A stretch of 64,000 nucleotides of DNA. Source: Davidsoniella eucalypti. Lineage: Eukaryota > Ascomycota > Sordariomycetes > Microascales > Ceratocystidaceae. This document shows, one piece after another, positions 13,301 to 25,100 of the stretch. Location: contig RMBW01000035.1 in assembly GCA_004009845.1 (NCBI GenBank), forward strand, positions 62,001 to 126,000. Direction: 5' to 3'. Both the position numbers and the translations under genes were made by a program. The notes below the pieces were generated by a model, which saw only the letters and a list, made by a program, of their open reading frames with translations, did no database searches and had not been told where the DNA came from. How positions within the stretch are numbered: the first letter of the stretch is position 1; each line of letters begins with the position of its first letter.

Positions 13301-16300
13301 ATTGCCAATTTTGCAAGTAAGGCTGAGCTAGAACATGGTAAAGTTGTACTTATAAACATTTCTAGATAGGAAACAACGTATATATATAGCAATATATGGT
13401 GAATTAAACCGACAGTGACAAATATTGCCGTCAAATACGTACATACTGCTACTTTTTGTAGTTCGATTGTACTATATAAAGAGTCTATGCCCAGGAACGA
13501 TAGTAATCTATTATGCACGATAGAGAAAACTATTTTGTCCCAATTAGGAAATGATTCCATACTTTTTTCTGCCATTTTTTGTGAAAAACTGCCGTGATCA
13601 GCTTTTTTTTGGAAGCGGTGTGCCAAATATAGAAGGCGGTATAAAATGGGTTTCTCTTATCGTGTGCATACCAAAATACTAGCGACTCTACTTATATAAA
13701 AATGTAGTTATGTTACATTGTCACTTACTTAATTGCAAATGTAACTTCTTTGAAAGAGTCGAGCTGACATTGTACCTACATGACGTAGTAACGCGTGCCT
13801 GATCCTTAATCGAGCATGAAACTATACAATATTCAAGTAGAGTGAATTGTTGAGTTTATAAATGTAGTAAGGGATAATATGGGCCTATATCGATGATTTG
13901 GTTGATATTAAACGGGAAAATGCATATAGTACTACAATACTCTACTAATCCCCGGTATTCATATCCGGAAACTCCAATCAATATTCTCAAATTTATATAA
14001 TATAAATGACGGTAGAATGAATGTACTAGATCATTTTGTCTTGCGCTTTTAGATTCAAGAATTGTCATTTGTTTATACAATACAAAGGGTTTGATCATAT
14101 GTATGCCCCAGCACACACCAGATTTATACATAATAACTATGGATAGTTTTAATTTCGATTTTTCGACCTACCAAAATCTACAAGTCGTTCTCTTCTGACA
14201 GCTAATATTCAATCCAACAGCTTACCTGATAGAAGGGATCTCCTAACATTGGTTGGATGGTTAAAAGGATCTCTTCCAGGTCTCGTGAAAAAGCAAGGGA
14301 TGGATATCCCCCTTGCTTACATAGGTATTCTTTATGATCTACACACAAATGTCCTTGCTAGGGGCATATCAGTACTTGACGGCAGATTCTTGACATCCTC
14401 GGCATTAATACTGGCACATCAAGGCGACATGAAAGAGGCGATATGGATATTTTCGACATGGCGTATTAATGCGGCATTGAAACACGCTATGTAGAGACCG
14501 AACATTAGAATCTGAAGCTTACTAAGTCAAGGACTTCTTTAGGCGTTGTAGGATGTTGGAGTTGGAAATACACACTAAATGTGCTAAAAGAAGCACCCAT
14601 TACAAGGCTGCCTGAGAGCCACATTAGACTTGTCTTAAAGCGCATCCATTTTACATAGTTTATATTGTTCACCGAGGGGCTTGCTCTTTTACCATTACAA
14701 ATGTATCTTCTGTACACACAACAATTCATAAATTTTTATTTTTTTGATCTTTGAAACTTACGATCAAAGTCCTGTGCAAACTTCTGATCCCTAGAGAATT
14801 CGAGAACCTCACAATAAAGTTTCTACATGTACTTTACGTAAGCCGTAAATGGCCAAGTTCATAAGTATATACTTAGGAGTATCTAAGATCTAAGTACAGA
14901 CATAGCACTTGTAGTAGCAGAAAGTACACAGGAACATATCTACACCATATAGGTTATACCCCTCTACATATTCCAATACGCTCTACTTGTATGTAGCTGG
15001 AGTGCCAAGTAGGCCTCCCCGAAGTGGATGATGTAACTGAAGAAAGATTCGTCATAGCAGAGAGTCAAGATGCAGTCTCTTCTATCCGAATACTTTGACT
15101 TCAGCTGCTTAAGCAACAAAGTACAGCAATAGACAACAAGGCTGAGGTTGAGGCTGCGATTATTAGCCGGGCAAGTAATCAAAAATTGACGGAATGGCTC
15201 GATTCCGATGCGAGGGCGAGGGTCAAGATCCCACCTTCATATATAATGACTGAGACCCCCTGCATATCTGGATGCACGCTGTCCTACCCGGTCTGACTTT
15301 TAAGTGCCAATCAATACACATAGCATATTATAATACAGATGGTTCTGTTGAGTTTGGGGTCCAATTACTTGGTTGGGAAAGAACAATTGCTCGCCCTAGC
15401 TAATATTGATGTGTTTGTCTTGGATATATCCTCGGTTCGGAATCACCATGAATCAAAGATACGGCACTCGACTAGCCTTGAACTAAGGTTTCCCTTTCTA
15501 GGCATATCCTGTGTTACAAGAAGAACATTTGTACGCAATCTCACAACTATAACGTTTGACACTACGGAGACCACTACTATTAATAATCATCAGAATAGCA
15601 TTAGAAAATATAGTGATGCTCCCTAGCCTCCCCACTGTTTACATATTACTAGAAGGAGTAAAACTGGTGGTTTAGATTGAGCATAGAAGCTATGTAAATA
15701 GGCGAGATACATAGCCACAGCCACCTTTCAGGCTTGCTCGAAGTTGGAGCTTTGTTAGTATCCCTGCCTCCACATAGCACATGTTATACGTGTGACTAAA
15801 GAGCCGGAAAAGCCGTCGTTAGAGAGATGCTCGAGTAGCAGAACTAATCAAATGGTGTAGTACTAGAATACATAACAGATCGACACCCCCCTTCAACACA
15901 TCATTCTTTCTCCAGCTAAGCCTGTCAAAGTCCACGTCAAAGACTAAAATAAGAAATATAGATACTATGGCCAATAATACGAATAACGGACCGTTCGATA
16001 ATCTGAGACATACTATCCAGATCTTGGTTTAAGATCGAGAAATGCTTATTTCGATCATCAGTGCCTACGACAGCACACTTTAATATAGGCTACAATTTAT
16101 ATTTCATCTTCCACTTCCAAATAACAAATCATGACTCTGTAGTTATTACATTGATCAATGATGATTGGTACTCTCTACATCACATCCCGCTACATTTGTT
16201 GTCATGCCAGTATGCACCTTGTCAAATTTCTGGATCGGCACTTGTACCGTATAGAAAAGAATATATTCATACATACAGAGCCCTGTGCATATCACACTAG

Positions 16301-19300
16301 ATTAGGTATAGACTTTGTCTATGTCAGCAGGCGATAGGATCTTCAGCAGTCACCGGTCACCATATTCCAAGCATGTAAATGGACGAAGTACGAGTACCGT
16401 GTATTCTCGCTACTTTCCAAAAGACACTGTGTCGTCACTTATATAGCAATAATACGTACTATTAACCATGTGAACTTTAAGTCCGTCATTGACTTCATTT
16501 CATTTACAAGCATCTGCGAAAACTTCTTCTGGTGTGAATATCACCGATTCTCCAATGCCACCAACTTCGCTTTATCTTGAAGACTATGTAGTTAAAATCA
16601 TAAATATTGAGAATATCAAGATATTTAAACTATGAAATGATTCATCGTAGGGATGGCATTCTCCACACGGTCCCTCAAACTGACTGTCTACCAAACAAAG
16701 CTATACAATGGTCTTGATACACTGGAACATAAACAAGGTGGTATCAAGGGCAAGGGAACGAGAGTTCGACTTTATGTAGCATTTTAGGCACTTTATTCCG
16801 AAGCTACTACTAGATACTGGTCATATGTATGTATAAACAAGCAAATCAAGCTCAAGTTCAAAGCCACAAGCGTATTTATTTATTTATCGTTTTACGTCTT
16901 TATGTGGACCACGTGGATCCGACCCTAGTGGATCGTTAGACATCGAGAAACCCTAATGGTCCTTGAAGATCCCCCATAATGGAGGTCCGAACTAAAAATA
17001 AAAAAGAAAAACATAGAAAATAAGAACAAATTTCGTATGGAGAAAGCAGTGGAGAAGACAAGCAGCGCTAGCCTGGCTAAACTTGTTTCTTCACTGTCCA
17101 CCTAGCAGGTTGGTAGAGACACAAAGGAAAATACCAGAGTGCTCAGGGTGCGAGGAAGCTCAAGGAGACAACTATCGCGAGATAGAAGAGTTGGAAATGT
17201 CAGGTAACTGGAACCTTCAAAGTGTTGCCCTCCGAGTGTGAGTGTGAATCTCTGAGCAGCGGAGATGGGGCTCGGGGGACCAGCGATCGCGAAAAGTGTA
17301 GAGAAAAGGGGGTGGGTGGTCGTTGGTGAGAATGACCCTCGAGAGGGGAATAAACACTTCACTAAACGGTGCATCATGAAATAAAACTATAGATGCGAGA
17401 GAATAGACAGCGACATTCGACATTGCACAGGCGCTTAGCCAAGGATTTCAAGTTGCAATTTAGGGTTGGTGGTTAGGGTTACTGACATGAATACACATAT
17501 TTCTACTTTCGAAAAAGAAAGGCAAAGATTCAGGCTTCCATCTATAATATGAGGTACGCTTTCTTGCCCTAATCCTTGCTATAGCAGCCGGTATCATAGA
17601 TAGGACAGGGTTAGATCTGCGTTCTAGTGTATAAAGCTACTCATGCCAATAGGTTTTGATGTATATCTTCGCATTTCTGTTCGCTATCAGAATGTCTTGT
17701 ACTTTTCGAAAGGGCCAGAACAAGCCTGACTAATAGCTACGTACCATTATTCTTGACTCATCTCCCTTTTGTACTGATATGACTTTTAATATAATGGGGT
17801 ATATCACCGGTGTCAGACGGACGAAATTGATCGTCAAGCATTAAACTTATCTTTTGCAGGTTCTGATATATGTGGGATTGTTCATTCGCTGCTGAAAAAA
17901 AAAGGTTGGTAGTATTGATATATCTATTATGGGCATAGTAACCGTAGTTATGATTAAGGCTTCAATAGACTACATTTGTAGGCCTAGTTCGACCGAAGAA
18001 GCTGAGCAATTTTGAAGAAGTTGCAATCTTCTTTTCTTTTTCTCCCTGTTTTTGTAAAAGTATCTGTAGATAGACAGCGGTGTTCTTCCTATTCAGGTTA
18101 ATGAATCCCCCTAGCGCATAATTATGACTTGCTTTGTGAAATAAAACGAACTTGTAATACAATGTGTTGTCTAAGTACAGTTTCCAAATTTTACGGCCGC
18201 CCAATATTAAGATAATAGACATAACTATGTATACATACATTACATATATATATATACATACTTGTGATGAAACAGTAGAAATAAAGCAGCGTTTTTTGCT
18301 CTATAAAGTGTAAGAATAACTACATTCAATATATACTATTATATAGAAGCTTTGTCTGACACCACGCTTCATTTCATTTACTCATCATTTAGTACATTTT
18401 ATTTGAGTTAAAGAACCTTTCGGTCTATAATTTGTCTACATATCGGAGAATTATAAAGATTGGCCCAAGAGAGATTAAACTCAATAACTTGGTCGGACAT
18501 GTTGATGAATTAACAAAAAATATATATTAAAAAAAAGGCTCAGTGAGTCATCACAAATAAAACGGTTGTAAGTTTGAATAATCTTCATAGCTCTATAGCT
18601 CCATAAGATAAATGAATTGAATTTTTTTGAATAAAGATAGACATACTTTAAGTGTATATACGACAGCTTTCGAACGAATTTTAGCTATACTAGTATTATT
18701 AGTTCTTTGATGTCTATATAGTAGTCGTAGTAGGTGCCGTATCAAAGACATGTCTACATCTTGGATACGTTGCGAATTATGTATCCTATGCCGATCTTTT
18801 GTCTTTTATATCATCATTCAACGCTCCACTATGAGCCCATGAGCCATCGTTGGCATGCTAATGATTACTATGTTATATCTATTGACTTGGAAATATCGGT
18901 GAAAACAAAACAAAGGGAAATATCGTTGTTTGATTTCTTGTTTTGCGGTAGACTGAACTCCGGTTTAACACTCTGGATGCCTCTGTCGTCGTATCTCTAC
19001 TGTACATACCTGACTAGTGTAGCAAATATTGTCCTATGTTTTTGATAGTTTCATAACGACAAATAGGTCTTCATTTTTACAGTATAAAATAAATTTAGAC
19101 TTGAGGGCATTAAGATCATGAATATGTGATATATCTCACCCAACACCCGCAAGCATACGTTGTTTGTTGTTGTTTATATGATAGAGTGATAAACTCTTTC
19201 CTGGAGTCATCGTTGTGGTGTATTAGTTTGCATTCAAATAGTTAAGTAGGTCTACACATCACATATGATAGCTATGGTAAAGTAAAATTACAAATGTATC

Positions 19301-21577
19301 TATCTTGTTTCTTGTTTGTCATTGAATGGTTATTCTTCACTGAATACAACTAGTTAGTTATAATATTTGAAATGTTTATTAGACTTGGTAAAGTGATAAG
19401 TTTCTTTGTGTCTAAAATACAAACATGAGATCAAACAAAGATACAAATACATGAGACGAATTTGTACTAGGGTTAAGTATGTGTATGTACATACTTATAT
19501 TAACCTTGATAATGCGTTATTAGTAATAGTAAATAAAAAGATACAGCACAGAGTAACCAAATATGCCTTGAGTATATGGAAGCCTTCAAGGTGCTAAATT
19601 TAATATGAGTATGAAAAGTATGAAAAAGAAAAAGAAATCTGTAATTTATTGTATTTCATGCTATGGATCAAAAGTTACTTCCACCTAGTCATCGTTAATA
19701 AATGTGTATATTAAATATCAAATTGAGCATTATATTGTTCGTCCTACATTGAAAGAAGCTTTAGAGTCCACCGCCTCAAAGCCTTGTTTTTGTGCTTTAT
19801 TTTCTGTTGTGCTTGCTTTTTCCGTCTTAGTATCAGCACACATCGTTTTGTTATATTCTCTAGAGTTACAATAAATAGCTCTTTAAAAGGGTTATTTTTT
19901 CCTTTGGCATATTTAGTTTTTTTCTTTTTCTTTGTACACACACATGTTAATCATGTTAGGAGCCAATCATGAATTTTACTGTGTTAGTGTAAGCAATGTG
20001 GGCTTTGTCTACATTAGGAATCCTTAGCAGCTAAATCAATCAATAGGATGTCTACCATAAACAGTATCAAAACCCAGAGTTTATCGTCTTAGTACCTCAA
20101 GCCTAGGCTGGCGGTCTAGAGTTATCTTGCACCATAGTAGCCTTTGCATATCTGTCTTGCCGTTGCTGCCTGAATATATACTCTGTGTGAGCTCTCTATG
20201 TTTAGGAAATCATGTTGAAGTCTTCAGTCCTGAGAGTTTGTTCTTCTTCATCTCTACCTAGTCATCTGTAAGTTTTGCTGTACTCCCCTCCTTGACCCTC
20301 GAGAGATTGCGTTTCGCATATATTTAAGGCCCCTCGTGTCATTCTGCCCGCAAGCTATCGACTCAAACAAAACCTAGACACCGCTATGACTCTATCACAA
20401 CTGTATCGTGATACCCAGATACACAAACACACGCCCGTTTACGCATTTCCTAGGACCCCGCCTCTTTTCTTGGTGGTTTCCCTCAATCATGCTTGGGATG
20501 ATCGTGCCCTAGTACAGTCTCGTACACACCCTTTTAGTATGGTACATCAATAAACCAATCAATATACACCCTCAAGGAAGAAAGCTTCAGCTGTGCGGCA
20601 TGAGATCTTCTGAGCCCTTATCTTACATTTTCTTACATGCGTCCATTCACAGTGGTTCTTGCTGTCACGCCCTTGCTCATAGTGTGATCGGTTTTGTGAC
20701 GGAGTGTAGAGTCGACTTTAAACGGTCTCGAACTGTGTTAGCTGTAAATGACTGCCGAGACCCTGTTATATTAGACGAACTTAAGTATGCGGATGCTAAA
20801 TTTGTAAGCATCTGCATGTTGGTGCCTTTTAGGTCATATATGACGTTGGCGTACAGTATAACTTCCTGTATCTAAGTCATGGATGATCCGACGGGATGAG
20901 AGCATTCTTGACAGTGATAAAGTCATTATTTTTTACTGGCAGGAAGGAAAAGTCAAACTATATTGCTGTATGCCCACTCAATAGCTAATATAGCTCAGGC
21001 TGTAAGGCTGCTGGGATCAACCCAGATAGCTCGGCTTGTCAATTTGGCACACAATTGGCACCAGGGCACAGCAAGAAGAAGTGTCATGGTAGAGTTTGCT
21101 ATATAAATTGACGGCTTGGTACGATATCGTTGACTACCCATGGCGTTTAACATTGCTCACTTACACACATAGACTATAGTGAGCAACCTTCTTTGAGACA
21201 ACAAGAGATAGTTCCTCTTTATCTTAGGACCCAAGACTACAGCATCTACCCTCACCCCCCTTTGACTCCGTTGAAGATGACTTCGAGGTATTTAAGAGAC
21301 TTTCATCTATTTGCTCGGCTTTGTTTCCCGTACACCATGAAATACACACCCTCTACACCCCTCCCATCGATCTCATTTTCGAGACGAACTGAAAGGGAAG
21401 TCACCGCTTTAGGTCATTATCCTTGAAACCTTTCAAGGCTTGATCTTGAGTATAAGAACACCACTGTCGATTCATACATGCAAACCAGAAAGGAAACTAC
21501 TGGTAATTGACCAACATCATAGTTGAAAGCAACTTCCTTTTGACGTTGGCTCCTTTGTTGACAGACATTTCGCCGTC

Positions 21578-21585
21578 TATAAAAG
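21578..21585 (+). promoter_or_regulatory. TATA box of velvet-like small gene
   Basis: TATAAAAG, 193 bases before the ATG at 21771. The leader between is rich in C, T and A and has no upstream ATG. This is the strongest core promoter in the gene-poor half and is a main reason to believe the short gene that follows. Confidence 0.6.
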
Positions 21586-21770
21586 CTCACGCCAGGAACC
21601 TGATTTGTCCAGCTTCCAACTCTGCTCCTCTCTTCTTCATCAACACCAACCTCATTTACTCGCTTCACTTTAACCACCCAAAACCAACCTTTGGCTCTCA
21701 TTTTTGCTTCTTTGCTGCAAACCTGTACCGAGATCGCTGACCCAACTTTACTCCTCAGCCATCTCCAACA

Positions 21771-22103
21771 ATGAGTGACTTCGATTTCAGCCCTCTCCCG
21801 CTGTCGACCGCTGATGCGAACCGGCTATTCCAGATACGCATCCAGGACATGTCGGGCGGGCACGATGGTGTATCTTACATCTGCTCGATGTCGAGCCAGG
21901 CTCTCCACGGTTCTCCCGCAGCTGGAGAGCTGTCGAGTGCAGAGTCTCCCGCAGGAAGTTCCGGCCCCGTGAGATTCGCGTTCGACCTGTGGTTCCCTTG
22001 CGCCGGTGACTATTACCTCGAATTCAAAATCCAGCGGATGTCATTCTCGGCCGGATACTTTGAGGTTCTTCAGACCCTCAGCCACACGATTACCGTCTAT
22101 TAG
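21771..22103 (+). CDS. Small velvet-like protein
   Basis: A 110-residue single-exon protein with balanced codon use, quite unlike its AT-rich surroundings, behind a TATA box and an ATG-free leader. The ATG sits in a good context (CAACAATG). There is no signal peptide or membrane segment. By eye the order of features resembles the second half of a velvet domain: a beta strand at about 19-25 (RLFQIRI), a serine/alanine-rich loop at about 47-66, then FAFDLWFPCAGDYYLEFKI at 69-87 against the velvet consensus 'F.F.DLSVR.EG.YRLRF.L', and a final TVY where velvet proteins have DPFTVY. The helix and the GM.EST block that normally follow are absent because the frame stops at TVY. Velvet proteins (VeA, VelB, VosA) bind DNA and control development and secondary metabolism; whether this one does is unknown. 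The gene is well supported; the family call is a hypothesis. Confidence 0.72.
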   Translation: MSDFDFSPLPLSTADANRLFQIRIQDMSGGHDGVSYICSMSSQALHGSPAAGELSSAESPAGSSGPVRFAFDLWFPCAGDYYLEFKIQRMSFSAGYFEVLQTLSHTITVY

Positions 22104-25100
22104 AGACGTATTAGTGGCTCACACCTCTAGGTAGGCTAACAATGGCATCCCCGCCAATATTACCACAGCTATTCCTCCTTACCGGTTTCGCAGTGTAGTA
22201 ACGCCATAACGTCTAATGGCTCTGATACTAACAATATTCTGAACTATAGGATGACTATGTCTATCTGCATGCATAAAGCTACATGACACTCGGCTCTGGA
22301 TGGCAAGCATTGACTGTTCTGCCCTTCAGCTAACGCACTGACTCGTACGAAGCGCCCTATGGCTGGCTCTAGGATGCTTAGGCACAACGGTATAATCATA
22401 TGGCAAATAGCTTCTCAGCTGCCATTTTCCGTTCAACACATGGCTATTTTTCTTAGTCCCTGGCTATTCTTTTGTTATTGAGCTACATTGTTTTTGACAA
22501 TCGTAGCTTCGATTCCCTTTGTTCCTTTGTTGTCTTCCGTTTTTGTTTTTATAGAGCAGAGAGGACTTGTTTGTCCACCTCCGCAGCTCCCGCTCATGTT
22601 ATTTCATCTCTTCCATATTCTGCTTTTGCACGTACTAGCTAGTTATACCAATTACACCCTGTTACCAAATTATGCCCAGCCTTTCCAAGAAACATGAGGT
22701 CTTTATCTCTAGTATCATTTTGAATATTTGCATGAGTGCCTCACTGAACTTAGTGAACCTTACCACCTATCGTAATGAAAAAGCACGAACAAAACAGCGA
22801 ACCCCGCCACTGTGACTGATGCCTAGGGCCTTTATTTCAGTAGATAACAATAGTGTACTAATCAAGATGCTTGGTAGCTCTTTGAGCCACTGCTGGTGCT
22901 CTCCTCTTTGAACAGTGGCTATACTGGGAATATCCCTGTTAGCACAGGTTTGTATGTAGGATTTTCCGTCTACCGTTTCGTTGACTATTTGTTCAAGACA
23001 AGGCTTCTTTCACGTTCCGATTCCGAACAATCTGATAATAGAACGTGAGAAGAGGGGCAAAGCAGATAGACAAGAATCCGGTATCTCAGATGATGCAGCA
23101 TTGCCCCGTTACCACACTAAGTAAGAGATCTTGAATATCGTGGTCATGATGCATTTCTTTTCCCGTCTTGTTTCCTTTCACACAATAGGATTCTATTTTT
23201 TTTCCCCTTCATAGGAAGTATTGAAAAGATCGAAAATGGCGATGAAGTTCCTCTTCCTTCTACTAAGACGAGAGAAGGAAAAGAAGAGCAAAGTGAGGCG
23301 GTTATGACGATGTCGGGTAGATCTAGAGCGGCCTAGACAGAGAAGGCATTCTGGGATTAGGAACTAGTTCATACTAGGCAGACAGAACGCCCGGGCAAGC
23401 GACCAGACAAGAAGACAGACTGGACGAAAGAGAGGGAGAGGGAGAAAAAAGAATAAGTCAAATGAGCGGTCTGCCAGGATCAGGTAAGAAAGTGTCGGCA
23501 GTTTTCTACGCAGTACTGAACAGTTCCCCTCTGCTCGTTGTACTAACAGTCACTGATTGGCTATAGAAATAGCTACATAGAATGTCTTCTGTCTAGTGGA
23601 ACTGATGCATGTTCCGGTAAATACACGGAGAACAGTGAGAAAGCTACCATGTATGTATGTACCTCTAGGCAACTGTGTATACTATGGTGGGGACGACTCG
23701 TTGAAATCCTTGGTTTCGGAGGTCTAGCCGAAACAGCGTGAAGAGCGTGAAGTAAAGAGCGTCATCTCTAGAGCTGCTCAGGTCGATCAGCCAAGAATGC
23801 ACGTATTTACAAGCAGCAGCAAAAGACGGAAAACATAGATTAGGTATATGAATGGTGGGTTGTGGTGTTGCCAGTGGCTTAAGAATGTGTTCTGTCACCG
23901 GGAGTTTAGGCCTTGTTCCGCGAGAGACAAATGCTAAGCAAGTTCCAAAGAAGCCGCCAGAGACCTTCAAAGGCACTTTCAAAGGGCAATTCAAAGATAG
24001 CCTGGGAGGCAACCCCAAGGTATCTTCAAACTATTTGACTTATCCAGAAAATAAACAGAGCAAGTTCGTTTGTTTCATTGACGCAACTCCCCAGACTGGG
24101 TCAACGGTAGTTTCTTTTGTTCCTTTGTTTACCTGTGCCTTCCTCTATTCTTGGCTATTTTCCCCTCCATTCTGTGGCTTTGTTTTGTTTCGACTCAATC
24201 AGCGGCTATTGTCCTTTCCAGACTTGTTTTAGCAACCTTTTTCTTGTGCTGGCTCTCTAGTTTTTTCTATGCCAATCCCGCTTTGTGCTTAGGGGAAAAC
24301 TTCCCACTAGGCCTTCTTCTTTCTTCTTTTTTCTTTCTTCTTTCTGCGGAGCCACGATGCGAGATGGAGTGGGTCCAATCCCGTAAATCCAATGCAAAAA
24401 GCGTGCTTGACATGCTATTTCCAGTGTCTAATCTTTTTCCTTAGGGCTACACGGTCCTTTTGCCTTTCCTTTGCTGAGTTGCTCTAACTCTGTAGCTGTC
24501 AAATATAGAACACAATCTAGACACTAGAACCGCCGCTACTGAAATTCCCCAAATGTATTTTCTATATGTTTCATATTCAGAAGACGGTTACGTCTTAGAT
24601 CTCAGAATTTGCCAGTTCTTGATACTGGACTTCAGCTTCGACTTGAACGGATTGAGAAAAAGCCGAATCTGTAACACTGACTGATAGGCGTCGTATAGAC
24701 CAAGCATTGTTAACTTGCTTATCCTGTGCTTTCTAAATACAGGCCAGACATTGCTCTATATCTGTATCTATCTCTCTTCGTCTCCTAGTCTTGGTTGTTT
24801 CCTCGACCTTGAGCCTGGCCTTTTTCTTGCTTTTGATTCCTGGCTGCACTCACTATTAGGCAAATCTTGGAGGTGGCTAGAATAGGCCCTTTTACCTTGC
24901 TAACTGTTCCTGCTACTCTACAGTTTGTAGCAATATTACATCATGGCCAAATATAGAGTCACAATGTGCTTTTCGTTGGAATCCATTTCTCTCCTTGGCT
25001 CTGCCAGTGTCTCTACATAAATGCCAGTGCTAATTAGGGTACACTTACGGTATCCTTTTTTCTTTTTTTCCTTGCGGCTCCACGTTCCCTTTGCCTTTGC

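Larger units (their letters stand above)
8379..21577. other. 13-kb AT-rich gene desert
   Basis: The first few hundred bases are the 3' UTR and flank of the protease. Beyond that I find no gene: open frames are short, lack fungal codon preference and show no recognisable motif. The longest, at 13159-13626 on the - strand, reads from a TTG and is AT-driven. Contents I can point to are a diverged duplicated block (9365-9576), a (TA)n run at 10371-10384 and another near 18245-18256. No transposase, reverse transcriptase, LTR or terminal inverted repeat was seen, though heavily mutated element remnants would be unreadable by eye. Confidence 0.55.

Noticed and set aside
13159..13626. 155-codon - strand frame with hydrophobic stretches
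   Set aside because: Reads from TTG, is AT-driven, has no family motif or intron signals, and long frames of this size can arise by chance over this much sequence.
17461..17485. TAGGGTT-like telomeric motifs
   Set aside because: Only isolated copies, not a tandem array, so no telomere or interstitial telomeric repeat.
20991..21050. TAGCTCAG-containing segment resembling a tRNA D-arm
   Set aside because: No matching T-arm (GGTTCGA-type) at the right distance and no acceptor-stem pairing.
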